Under the pieces are notes generated by a model. That model searched no databases and was not told the origin of the DNA. It was given only the letters and a program-made list of their open reading frames with translations. Made by a program: the position numbers and the translations under genes. A stretch of 15,480 bases of DNA from Caldifarciminota bacterium (GTDB taxonomy: Bacteria > Hydrothermota > Tepidihabitantia > Tepidihabitantales > Tepidihabitantaceae): contig DSBX01000013.1 in NCBI GenBank assembly GCA_011049385.1, positions 1-15,480 of the forward strand, given 5' to 3'. Below, one piece after another: positions 6,864 to 13,825 of this stretch (its first letter is position 1; every line of letters begins with the position of its first letter).

Positions 6864-7847
6864 TCAACTTTCCGCTTCATAAGCACGGATGATGCGCGAC
6901 ACCAGCGGCGGCCGGACCACGTCGGTCGCGTCGAAACGACAGATCTCGATGCCCTTGGTGCCGCTCAACCGGCGCTCGGCCTCGACCAGCCCGGACCCGC
7001 GCGGGTGCTCGAGGTCAATCTGGGTCACGTCGCCGGTGACGATCGCCCGCGAGTTCCAGCCCAGCCGGGTCAGGAACATCCGCATCTGGGTCGAGGTCGT
7101 GTTCTGGGCCTCATCGAGGATGATGTAGGAATCGGAAAGGGTCCGGCCGCGCATGAACGCCAGCGCCGCGACCTCGATCACCTCCTCGTCGAGCAGGCGC
7201 CGGGCCCGCTCCAGCGGGAGCATGTCGAACAGCGCGTCGTAGAGCGGCCGCAGATACGGGTCAACCTTGTCCTTGAAAGTACCGGGCAGGTAGCCCAGCG
7301 ACTCCCCCGCCTCGACCGCGGGCCGGGTCAGCACGATCCGGTTGCACCGGCCGCAGGAAAGCGCCTCGACCGCGGCCGCAACCGCGAGGTAGGTCTTCCC
7401 GGTCCCGGCCGGGCCGATCGCGAAAGTGATCTCGCCCCGGCCGATGGCCCGGACGTACTCCTGCTGGTTCGGGGTGCGGGGCACTATCGTCTTGCGCGGG
7501 GTCCGGATTGCCGCCGGCCCGGGACCGGCCGGCTTCTCGCCGCAGGCATCGGGCCGTGCGGACAGGACCTCGGCCCGCACCAGCTCCGGCACGACGGTCT
7601 CACCGGCGCGGGCGCGCGCGATGAGCCGGCGCAGGGCGGTCTCCAGCCCGGCCCGCTCCTCGGGCGGGCCGGCACAGCGCACCACCCCGGCCCGCACCGC
7701 GATCCGACTGCGGAAATGCCGCCCCAGCTCGCGCAGGTTCGCGTCGGCCGGGCCGAGCAGTATCAGCGGGTCAACGTCGTCGAGCGACAGCTCGAACGCG
7801 ACCGGGTCCGTCGGCGCGGGTGGTGTCGTCTGCTGTTTGCTGGTCAT
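6864..7847 (-). CDS. phoH: PhoH family ATPase
   Basis: 327 residues from the ATG at 7847. An N-terminal domain begins LSLDDVDPLILLGPADANLR (20-39). After a Pro/Arg linker comes RTPNQQEYVRAIGRGEITFA, then Walker A GPAGTGKT (145-152), VLTRPAVEAGESLGYLPG (172-189), Walker B IILDEAQN (242-249), TGDVTQIDLE (271-280) and the C-terminal RFDATDVVRPPLVSRII block. All NTPase motifs are intact. PhoH proteins are RecA-fold NTPases, probably acting on RNA with YbeY. The open frame extends to 7958, but the promoter -10 box at 7860-7865 lies inside that extension, so the ATG at 7847 is the natural start. No Shine-Dalgarno sequence precedes it; the mRNA leader should be about five bases or absent. First gene of the five-gene operon. 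Confidence 0.93.
   Translation of the reverse strand: MTSKQQTTPPAPTDPVAFELSLDDVDPLILLGPADANLRELGRHFRSRIAVRAGVVRCAGPPEERAGLETALRRLIARARAGETVVPELVRAEVLSARPDACGEKPAGPGPAAIRTPRKTIVPRTPNQQEYVRAIGRGEITFAIGPAGTGKTYLAVAAAVEALSCGRCNRIVLTRPAVEAGESLGYLPGTFKDKVDPYLRPLYDALFDMLPLERARRLLDEEVIEVAALAFMRGRTLSDSYIILDEAQNTTSTQMRMFLTRLGWNSRAIVTGDVTQIDLEHPRGSGLVEAERRLSGTKGIEICRFDATDVVRPPLVSRIIRAYEAES
6868..6873 (-). promoter_or_regulatory. Ribosome-binding site that sets the ybeY start
   Basis: Read on the minus strand, GGAAAG lies five bases before the ATG at 6862 and within the last codons of phoH. It favours this ATG over two earlier in-frame starts. Confidence 0.55.
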
Positions 7848-7859
7848 TCGGAGCAGGCC

Positions 7860-7888
7860 ATTGTAGCCCTTCCCCGGCCAAGGGTCAA
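7860..7888 (-). promoter_or_regulatory. Sigma70-type promoter of the phoH-ybeY-CNNM-CNNM-recO operon
   Basis: On the minus strand TTGACC (7883-7888, five of six) and TACAAT (7860-7865, five of six) are separated by the ideal 17 bases. Only 12 bases lie between the -10 box and the phoH ATG. A start point six to eight bases after the box leaves a leader of about four to six bases, too short for a Shine-Dalgarno site, and none is seen. Confidence 0.7.
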
Positions 7889-7927
7889 CCCCGGACCACC
7901 GCGAACCAAACGCCGCGTAGCGTGAAG

Positions 7928-7947
7928 TCAGTGACAAGTTACACTGA
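7928..7947. promoter_or_regulatory. 20-base inverted repeat between phoH and the divergent secreted-protein gene (candidate operator)
   Basis: TCAGTG and CACTGA are perfect inverted arms around an eight-base centre. The site lies in a locally AT-richer part of the 191-base divergent region, 40 bases upstream of the phoH -35 box and about 57 bases upstream of the -35 box at 8005. That placement would suit a dimeric regulator acting on one or both promoters. No regulator gene is in the window to pair it with. Confidence 0.35.
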
Positions 7948-8004
7948 ACATTTGACACTACCCCACCGGGTGTCCCCGAGGCTTTGAACTCGGCCGGCCC
8001 GTGT

Positions 8005-8032
8005 TTGACAACCGGACCGGTGCCAATACCAT
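8005..8032 (+). promoter_or_regulatory. Predicted promoter of the secreted tandem nitroreductase-like gene
   Basis: A perfect TTGACA (8005-8010) precedes TACCAT (8027-8032, four of six) by 16 bases. The -10 box ends six bases before the ATG at 8039, so a normal start point falls on or next to the A of the start codon, that is, a leaderless mRNA. TATATT at 8032-8037 is a better -10 match but has a 21-base spacer and would place the start inside the gene. Confidence 0.5.
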
Positions 8033-8038
8033 ATATTG

Positions 8039-9571
8039 ATGTTACGAGCGCTGGCCCTGCGGGCCAAACGGTCCCGGCCCGGCCGTCATTGCCGGTTGAG
8101 CGCCTTCTTTGCGGCGCTGGTCGTGCTGGCCGCGCCGGCGCCGGCCGGGGACGCGGTCCGGCTCGCCGAGCCGGTGGTGAACCCGGCGAGCTTCGCCCTG
8201 CTCGCCAACAGCCGTTTCTCGGTGCCTTCCGGCTTCCGGCCCGACCTGCCCGGGCAGGTGATGGCCAACGTCGTCTGGGCGATGAACCGGGCGCCGATGC
8301 TCGGTACCGAGCGTGAATTCTACGTCGCCACCGAAGCCAACCTCTACCGCTACGACCCGGCCGCGGGCACGCTCGTCCTGCACCGGCCCGGGGACCTGCG
8401 CTACAACTCCGGCTCCGCCTTCGAGGTCGGGATCGTGGCCGGGCTGGACGAAGACGCCGGGAGCGCGGTCCAGGCCGGCCTGCTGGCCGTGACCGCTTTC
8501 CGGGAGGAGCACGGCGCCTCCGGCTGTCCGATGCGCTGGGCGACCGACCACGCCAACGAGACCTGGCAGACCGATTCTCCGGTCCGGATGGCGCTGGTCT
8601 TCGGCCGGGCCGAAACCCGGGCCCTGGACACGACCTTCGCCGCCCGCCGGACCGGTGCGGCCCCGCCGGAGACGGACGAAATCGGGCTGGTCGAACCGCT
8701 GACCGCGGGCCGGGACAGCTTCGAAATGGTCCTGATGGGCCTGCGCCAGGACACGCTCTTCGAGGCCTGGGCGCTTTCGCTGGAGACCGTTTCCCAACTG
8801 CTCTGGGCCGCGGCCGGCCCGACCCCGCACCGGACCATCGGCGGCCGGCCCGGACTGGTGATTCCGACCGGCTTCTCCGACTACCCCCACACCGCTTCCG
8901 TGCACGCGGTCCGCAGTGCCGGGACCGGCCGGTACCACAACCGCCGGGGCGACAGCCTGGCCCGCACCGACCACCGGCTCGAACTCCGCTCCTCGGTTGA
9001 CCGGCGCGAGGACCTGCGCGCCGCGGTGCCGGTGCCGGCCAGCGCGCCCGACTACTTCGTGGTCGCGGTCGCCGACAGCGCCGACCCGCTCGCCCGCCAG
9101 GAAGCGGGCGTCGCCGCCTTCAACCTCTTGACCCAGGCCCGCGCGCTCGGGTTGGCCGGCCGGCTCGTCGGCCCGCTCAGCCGGGCCCAGGCCCGCGCGG
9201 TCGCGCGGGCGCTCGACCTGCCCGGCGGTGAGACCCCGCGGCTCGTCTTCGCGGTCGGCGAGGCGGCCAGCGACGTGGTCGAGGCGGCCCCGGAACCGGT
9301 CGAGATCGTCCGCGCCCGGGCGGTCCTGCGCCGGGGCGAGGGGGTCCGGGTGGACTACCTCCTGCGCGTGCCCGGCCCGGTGCGGGTCGAGGTCTTCGAC
9401 ATGCTCGGCCGGCCGGTGCACCAACTGCCCGAGACCCGCCGCACCGCCGGCTACCACAGTGTCGAGTGGGACGGCACCGGTCCGGACGGGGTCCGGGTCA
9501 AGCCCGGCAGTTACATCATCGGCATCTTCGGCCCGGGCGGCGTCGCCCAGCACAAGCTGTCGGTCCTCTAG
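8039..9571 (+). CDS. Secreted protein with two nitroreductase/SagB-like domains in tandem and a C-terminal sorting domain
   Basis: 510 residues from the ATG at 8039 (a TTG directly upstream is also in frame). Basic residues 9-19 precede a hydrophobic run (21-33) and an APAPAG cleavage-like site near 36, so export is expected. Residues about 55-200 and 245-408 follow the same pattern: a VVWA/LLWA helix (79-81, 254-257), a strand-loop GxYRYD-like element (NLYRYD 101-106; GRYHNRRG 297-304), then a helical AGLLAVTAF / AAFNLLTQARALGLAG stretch and a closing PVRMALVFG / PRLVFAVGE strand. The second copy resembles SagB-type nitroreductases (LLWAAAGPTP, then IPTGFSDYPHTASVHAV). The RRS-type FMN phosphate motif is not obvious, so flavin binding is doubtful. 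Residues about 428-510 form a FlgD-like/T9SS-type domain (VEVFDMLGRPV, WDGTGPDGVRVKPGSYI). The reaction is unknown; the domain call is by eye. Confidence 0.7.
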   Translation: MLRALALRAKRSRPGRHCRLSAFFAALVVLAAPAPAGDAVRLAEPVVNPASFALLANSRFSVPSGFRPDLPGQVMANVVWAMNRAPMLGTEREFYVATEANLYRYDPAAGTLVLHRPGDLRYNSGSAFEVGIVAGLDEDAGSAVQAGLLAVTAFREEHGASGCPMRWATDHANETWQTDSPVRMALVFGRAETRALDTTFAARRTGAAPPETDEIGLVEPLTAGRDSFEMVLMGLRQDTLFEAWALSLETVSQLLWAAAGPTPHRTIGGRPGLVIPTGFSDYPHTASVHAVRSAGTGRYHNRRGDSLARTDHRLELRSSVDRREDLRAAVPVPASAPDYFVVAVADSADPLARQEAGVAAFNLLTQARALGLAGRLVGPLSRAQARAVARALDLPGGETPRLVFAVGEAASDVVEAAPEPVEIVRARAVLRRGEGVRVDYLLRVPGPVRVEVFDMLGRPVHQLPETRRTAGYHSVEWDGTGPDGVRVKPGSYIIGIFGPGGVAQHKLSVL

Positions 9572-9607
9572 TCCCGGCCCTTCTCCCTCCCGCGCTTCGC
9601 CGTCCTC

Positions 9608-9634
9608 TTGCACCCGCGACGCCTTTGCTATAAC
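9608..9634 (+). promoter_or_regulatory. Predicted promoter of the holA-leuS operon
   Basis: TATAAC (9629-9634) matches five of six -10 bases in an otherwise GC-rich gap. The -35 is poor: TTGCAC at 9608-9613 with a 15-base spacer is the best candidate. The box ends seven bases before the holA ATG at 9642, so transcription should begin at or one base before the start codon, and no Shine-Dalgarno site is present. Confidence 0.5.
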
Positions 9635-9641
9635 ATTCAGA

Positions 9642-10784
9642 ATGCCTCGTACCCGTGTGGCTACCGCCCGGGACGCGCTTGCGCGCATCGAAGCCGGGGA
9701 TATCACCCCGGCCTGGCTGCTCATCGGCGACAACTCCCTGCTCGTGGACGAAATCCTCGCCGCGCTCAAGTCCCGGCTGGTTGACCCGGCCTTCGAAGCC
9801 TTCGACTACGAATCGTGGCTCGCCGACGACACTTCGCCCGAGGCTTTCGAACAGCACATCCGCCAGGTCGCGATGGGCTCGACCGGCCGGCGGCTGGTGG
9901 TGGTCAAGGGCATCACCCGCCCGGGCGCAAAGGGCCCGGCCTGGTCCCAGCGGCTGGGCGCGGCCGGCGTCGAACGCATCCTCGCCACCCTCGCGGCCGC
10001 GCCTGCGGAAAACTGCGGGGTGCTGGTCGGCATCGCCAAGCGGGAACTCGACACGATGGTCGGCCGGCACAGGCTGGCCCGGGCGGTGGTGGCGGTCGGC
10101 CAGCCCGGCGCGGACGAGCTTGTCACCCTGGCCCGACACTGGGCCCGGGCCGGCGAGCTCGAACTCGCCCCGGAGGCCGCACGCCTGCTCGTCGAAACCG
10201 CCGGTATCGACGCGGCCATCGTCCGTTCCGAAGTCACCAAGCTCGCCGCCGCCTTCCCGCCCGGGACCGCGGTCTCGGTCGCGGAAGTTCGGGCCCTGGC
10301 CGGGGGCTCGCGTGAGTTCACTCTTGCCGAGTACATCAGCCGGTTCCTCCGGCGCGACGCCGGCGGCGCGCTCGGCGTCCTGCGCCGCCTCGAGACCTGG
10401 GGCAACCCGCGCGAGATTGTGCTCGGCATCATCGCCTGGCTCACCAACGCCTTCGTTGACCTTGCCGCCCTGCGCTCGGGCGCGGGCGGACCGAGCTGGC
10501 GGGTGCGCGACTGCGCCCGCTGGTGGCCTTCCCTGCCCGAAGTGAACCGGATGCTCCAGTCGCTCTACCGCATCAACCGCGACCTCGTCACCGGCCGGCC
10601 CGGCACCTTCGCCCGGCTCGAAACGCTCACCATCTGCACCGCCTGCCGCGGCAACGCCCGCTTCTGTGACATCCAGGCCGGCCCGCGTTCATTCGGCACG
10701 CGGACCGGCGGCCCGGGCCGCGCCTTCGACCCGGCGCTCTGCCCGGTGCCCGGCCGCCGGCCATCCCGGAGAAAGAACCAATGA
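9642..10784 (+). CDS. holA: DNA polymerase III delta subunit (HolA) with a basic C-terminal extension
   Basis: 380 residues from the ATG at 9642; the frame stays open upstream inside the previous gene but only this ATG follows a promoter-like box. HolA opens the beta sliding clamp within the clamp-loader complex. Recognisable features are PAWLLIGDNSLLVDEILAAL (23-42), RRLVVVKGI (83-91), a degenerate AAA-like region CGVLVGIAKRELDT (125-138), the helical GELELAPEAARLLVETAG lid (171-188), EFTLAEYISRFLRRDAGGAL (225-244) and the collar-like end REIVLGIIAW to FARLETLTICTAC. As is usual for delta, there is no Walker A. About 45 residues after this (Cys335 onward: Gly/Arg/Pro-rich, four more basic clusters) look unlike the family and run into the leuS ribosome-binding site. 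The stop overlaps the leuS start (ATGA). Confidence 0.82.
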   Translation: MPRTRVATARDALARIEAGDITPAWLLIGDNSLLVDEILAALKSRLVDPAFEAFDYESWLADDTSPEAFEQHIRQVAMGSTGRRLVVVKGITRPGAKGPAWSQRLGAAGVERILATLAAAPAENCGVLVGIAKRELDTMVGRHRLARAVVAVGQPGADELVTLARHWARAGELELAPEAARLLVETAGIDAAIVRSEVTKLAAAFPPGTAVSVAEVRALAGGSREFTLAEYISRFLRRDAGGALGVLRRLETWGNPREIVLGIIAWLTNAFVDLAALRSGAGGPSWRVRDCARWWPSLPEVNRMLQSLYRINRDLVTGRPGTFARLETLTICTACRGNARFCDIQAGPRSFGTRTGGPGRAFDPALCPVPGRRPSRRKNQ

Positions 10785-13327
10785 CACCAGACAGCCAATC
10801 CCGGCCCCGGGGCGCGGAGTCCTTCGCCCCGGCCGCGCCCGCCTACCCGGCCCGTGAACTCGAACAGCGCTGGCAGGACTACTGGCGCGAGCGCGGCACT
10901 TTCCGCACCGCGGCCGAACCGAAACGCAAGTACTACGTCCTCGAGATGTTCATCTATCCCTCGGGCGATATGCATATGGGCCACGCCCGGAACTACACCA
11001 TCGGTGACGTCATCGGCCGCTACCGCAAGATGCAGGGCTACGACGTGCTCCACCCCTTCGGCTGGGACGCCTTCGGCCTGCCCGCCGAGAACGCCGCCAT
11101 CGAGCACGGCTCCCATCCCGCGAAGTGGACCTTCGAGTCCATTGACCTCTGCAAGCGCAACCTGAACCTGATGGGCATCGGCTACGACTGGGACCGGGAA
11201 ATCAACACCTGCCTGCCCGAGTACTACCGCTGGGACCAGTGGCTCTTCCTCCGGTTCTACAAGCGCGGCCTCGCCTACCGCAAGGAGGCCCTGCTCAACT
11301 GGTGCCCGAAATGCCGCACCGTCCTCGCCAACGAGCAGGTCATTGACGGCCACTGCTACCGCGGCACCTGCAGCGCCGCCATCGAAAAGCGGAAGATGAC
11401 CCAGTGGTTCTTCCGCATCACCGCCTACGCCGAGGAACTGCTCCGCGACATTGACTCGCTCGACGGCTGGCCCGAAAGCGTCCGGACGATGCAACGGAAC
11501 TGGCTCGGCCGCTCCGAGGGCATCGAACTCGACTTCACCCTCGACCGCGACGGCCGGAAACTGCCCATCTTCACCACCCGGCCGGACACGCTCTGGGGCG
11601 TCACCTTCATGGCCCTCGCCCCGGACGCGCCGCTGGCCGAGGAGCTCCTGCGCGGCGGCGAGCGGGAAGAGGAAGGCCGCGAGTTCATCCGCCGGGTCCT
11701 GCTCAAGCCCGAGGTCGAGCGCGTCGCCGAGGGTCGGGACAAGGAAGGCTTCTTCACCGGCCGCCATGCGGTCAACCCGGTCAACGGCGAGAAGGTGCCG
11801 GTTTACATCGCCGACTTCGTGCTCGCCTCCTACGGCACCGGGATGATAATGGCGGTGCCCGGCCACGACCAGCGCGACTTCGAGTTCGCCCGCAAGTACG
11901 GAATCCCGGTCAAGGTCGTCATCCAGCCCGCGGGGCAAACTCTGCGGCCCGAAGCGCTCGAAGCGGCCTGGACCGAAGACGGCGTGATGACCGATTCCGG
12001 CCCGTTCGACGGCACCGTCGCGGGCAAGGGCCCGGAAGGCCGGGCCGGCATCGAACGGGTGAGGGGCTGGGTCGAAGAACAGGGCTTCGGCCGACGCACC
12101 GTCAACTACCGGCTCAAGGACTGGCTCATCTCCCGCCAGCGCTACTGGGGCGCGCCCATCCCGATGATTCACTGCCCGGCCTGCGGCGTCGTGCCGGTGC
12201 CGGAGGAGCAACTCCCCGTCGTCCTGCCCTCCAACGTCAGGGACTTCAAGCCCGCCGGCACCTCGGTCCTCGCCTCGGTCAAAGAGTTCCACGAGACGAC
12301 CTGCCCGGCCTGCGGCGGCCCGGCCCACCGCGACCCCGACACGATGGACACCTTCGTCAACTCGTCCTGGTACATGGCCCGCTACACCGACCCGAAGAAC
12401 GACCGGCTCCCCTTCGGCAGGGAGGCCGCCGACGCCTGGCTGCCGATTGACGAATACATCGGCGGCATCGAGCACGCCACCGGCCACCTCATCTTCTTCC
12501 GGTTCTTCACCAAGGTGATGGCCGACCTCGGCCTGCTCTCGCACCGCGAGCCCTGCCGCGTGCTCCACACCCAGGGGATGGTCTCGCTCAACGGCCGGAC
12601 GATGTCCAGCTCCAAGAACGTCGGGGTCTGGGTCGGCCCGTTCACCGCCGAATACGGCGCGGACGCGGCCCGGCTGGCGGTGCTCTTCGCCGCCCCGCCC
12701 GATAAGGGAATGGACTGGACCGACGAACTCGTTACCGGCGTCGTCCGCTTCCTCAACCGTGTCTGGCGGCTGTACGAGGACCGCGGCCCGGCCGCCGGCG
12801 GCCCGCCCGACCCGGACCGCTTCACCCCGGCCGAACGCGAGCTCTACATCCGCCTCAACCAGGCCCACCGCAAGGTCATCGCCGACACCGAGGCCTTCCA
12901 GTTCAACACCGCCATCGCCGCCCAGATGGAACTCTTGAATCACCTCTACACCTTCGCCGACCGGGAGTCACCGGTCTACCACTGGTGCCTGGACCGGCTC
13001 GTCTACTTCCTCGCGCCCTTCGCCCCGCACCTCGCCGAGGAACTGCATCACCGGCTCCGGCCCGAAGCCGGGTCGCTTTTCGACGAACGCTTCCCGGAGC
13101 CGGACGCCCGCTTCCTCGAGTTCGACACCGTCACCATCCCGGTCCAGGTCAACGGCAAACTCCGGGGCCGCATCGAGGCACCGCGCGGCAGTGACGGGCA
13201 GGCGCTCCGCCAGCTCGCGCTCGCCGACGAGGCGGTCCGCGCCGCGGTCGGCGCCGCCGGGGTCCGGAAGGTAATCGTGGTCAAGGACCGAATGGTCAAC
13301 GTCGTGACCGGTAAGGAGTCATCGTGA
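10781..13327 (+). CDS. leuS: Leucyl-tRNA synthetase (LeuRS) with atypical KMSKS loop
   Basis: 848 residues, full length for bacterial LeuRS. It charges tRNA-Leu with leucine. The class I HIGH motif is HMGH (65-68). Zinc pairs CPKC (175-178) with Cys192/Cys197, and CPAC (465-468, 508-511) are present. The CP1 editing domain is intact: TTRPDT (265-270), YGTGMIMAVPGHDQRDFEF (about 351-369). The catalytic core continues with LISRQRYWGAPIPMIHC and the C-terminal anticodon-binding and VNGKLRGRI regions are complete. The KMSKS loop reads TMSSSKN (607-613): both lysines of the motif are replaced, though the next Lys is kept. The surrounding text (VGPFTAEYGADAARLAVLFAAPPD) resembles the Thermus-type enzyme. 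GGAG at 10768-10771 precedes the ATG, which overlaps the holA stop by four bases. Confidence 0.96.
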   Translation: MTPDSQSRPRGAESFAPAAPAYPARELEQRWQDYWRERGTFRTAAEPKRKYYVLEMFIYPSGDMHMGHARNYTIGDVIGRYRKMQGYDVLHPFGWDAFGLPAENAAIEHGSHPAKWTFESIDLCKRNLNLMGIGYDWDREINTCLPEYYRWDQWLFLRFYKRGLAYRKEALLNWCPKCRTVLANEQVIDGHCYRGTCSAAIEKRKMTQWFFRITAYAEELLRDIDSLDGWPESVRTMQRNWLGRSEGIELDFTLDRDGRKLPIFTTRPDTLWGVTFMALAPDAPLAEELLRGGEREEEGREFIRRVLLKPEVERVAEGRDKEGFFTGRHAVNPVNGEKVPVYIADFVLASYGTGMIMAVPGHDQRDFEFARKYGIPVKVVIQPAGQTLRPEALEAAWTEDGVMTDSGPFDGTVAGKGPEGRAGIERVRGWVEEQGFGRRTVNYRLKDWLISRQRYWGAPIPMIHCPACGVVPVPEEQLPVVLPSNVRDFKPAGTSVLASVKEFHETTCPACGGPAHRDPDTMDTFVNSSWYMARYTDPKNDRLPFGREAADAWLPIDEYIGGIEHATGHLIFFRFFTKVMADLGLLSHREPCRVLHTQGMVSLNGRTMSSSKNVGVWVGPFTAEYGADAARLAVLFAAPPDKGMDWTDELVTGVVRFLNRVWRLYEDRGPAAGGPPDPDRFTPAERELYIRLNQAHRKVIADTEAFQFNTAIAAQMELLNHLYTFADRESPVYHWCLDRLVYFLAPFAPHLAEELHHRLRPEAGSLFDERFPEPDARFLEFDTVTIPVQVNGKLRGRIEAPRGSDGQALRQLALADEAVRAAVGAAGVRKVIVVKDRMVNVVTGKESS

Positions 13328-13734
13328 ACACGCTGTTTCGGTTACTGCTCGTGGCATTCATCGCGCTGTCCGGGGTGCTGGTGTATGTCGTCGTCCGCCA
13401 GAACCGCGCCCGATCCGACTACCTCGTCTCCGAAGTCAGCGCCGACTCGATCATCGCCTACGAAGACCGGGCCGACAGCCTCGAACGGGTCACGGAGATA
13501 CTGGAAGCCGACCTGCCCTCGCTCCGGCTCCTCGACCAGCCTGCCGCCCGGTTCCGGCTCGACCGCCTGCGCGGCGAAATCGCGGCCCTGCGTACCGCCG
13601 TCGAGCGCTACCGCGTCGCCCGCACCCCGACCGAACAGAACCAGGCCTACCGCGAATGCATCCTGCTCTACGGCCGGGCGACCGGCATCTGCGACGCTCT
13701 CTTCGTCGAACCCTCGGCGGAAACCGACGAATGA
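13324..13734 (+). CDS. Small membrane-anchored, helical/coiled-coil protein of unknown function
   Basis: 136 residues starting with GTG. AAGGAG lies five bases upstream and the GTG overlaps the leuS stop as GTGA, so it is translated from the leuS transcript. Residues 4-25 form one hydrophobic segment (LFRLLLVAFIALSGVLVYVVV) followed by RQNRAR, a signal anchor with the rest outside the membrane or a type II-like topology. The remainder is acidic/basic helical, with heptad-like Leu spacing (LERVTEILEADL; FRLDRLRGEIAALRTAVERY) suggesting a coiled coil. No known domain is recognised. Two cysteines (ECILLYGRATGIC) lie near the C-terminus. Its location ties it to the holA-leuS operon but says nothing definite about its role. 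Confidence 0.75.
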   Translation: MNTLFRLLLVAFIALSGVLVYVVVRQNRARSDYLVSEVSADSIIAYEDRADSLERVTEILEADLPSLRLLDQPAARFRLDRLRGEIAALRTAVERYRVARTPTEQNQAYRECILLYGRATGICDALFVEPSAETDE

Positions 13735-13765
13735 CCCCGGCCAACCGGCCCGACCCGCGCTCTTC

Positions 13766-13823
13766 GGCGTGCATCGGCGGTTACTCCTTCCGCTCCTCCG
13801 CAACCACCGGCGGTTCCCGCTCC
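13766..13823. repeat. Dispersed repeat, copy 2, with an internal partial duplication, forming the guaA leader
   Basis: GGCGTGCATCGGCGGTTACT and the following CCTTCCGCTCCTCC match the last unit and tail of the repeat at 1961-2000. A second, shortened version starts at 13804 (CCACCGGCGGTT then CCCGCTCCTG), so this copy appears to be duplicated in tandem with about eight bases lost. It fills most of the 91-base gap between the small membrane-protein gene and guaA, ending two to three bases before the guaA ATG. Confidence 0.45.
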
Positions 13824-13825
13824 TG

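Noticed and set aside
7848..7958. 37-residue N-terminal extension of PhoH starting at 7958
   Set aside because: The region contains the promoter -35 and -10 boxes, and PhoH similarity begins only after the ATG at 7847.
8042..9769. 575-codon open frame antisense to the secreted protein gene
   Set aside because: Low-complexity Gly/Arg/Asp-rich translation with no motif, spanning two genes and their intergenic region; a GC-bias shadow.
10565..12943. Very long open frame (792 codons) antisense to leuS and the end of holA
   Set aside because: The sense strand encodes an unmistakable full-length LeuRS; the antisense product is a low-complexity Gly/Val/Ala/Glu-rich shadow typical of GC-rich genomes where stops are rare.
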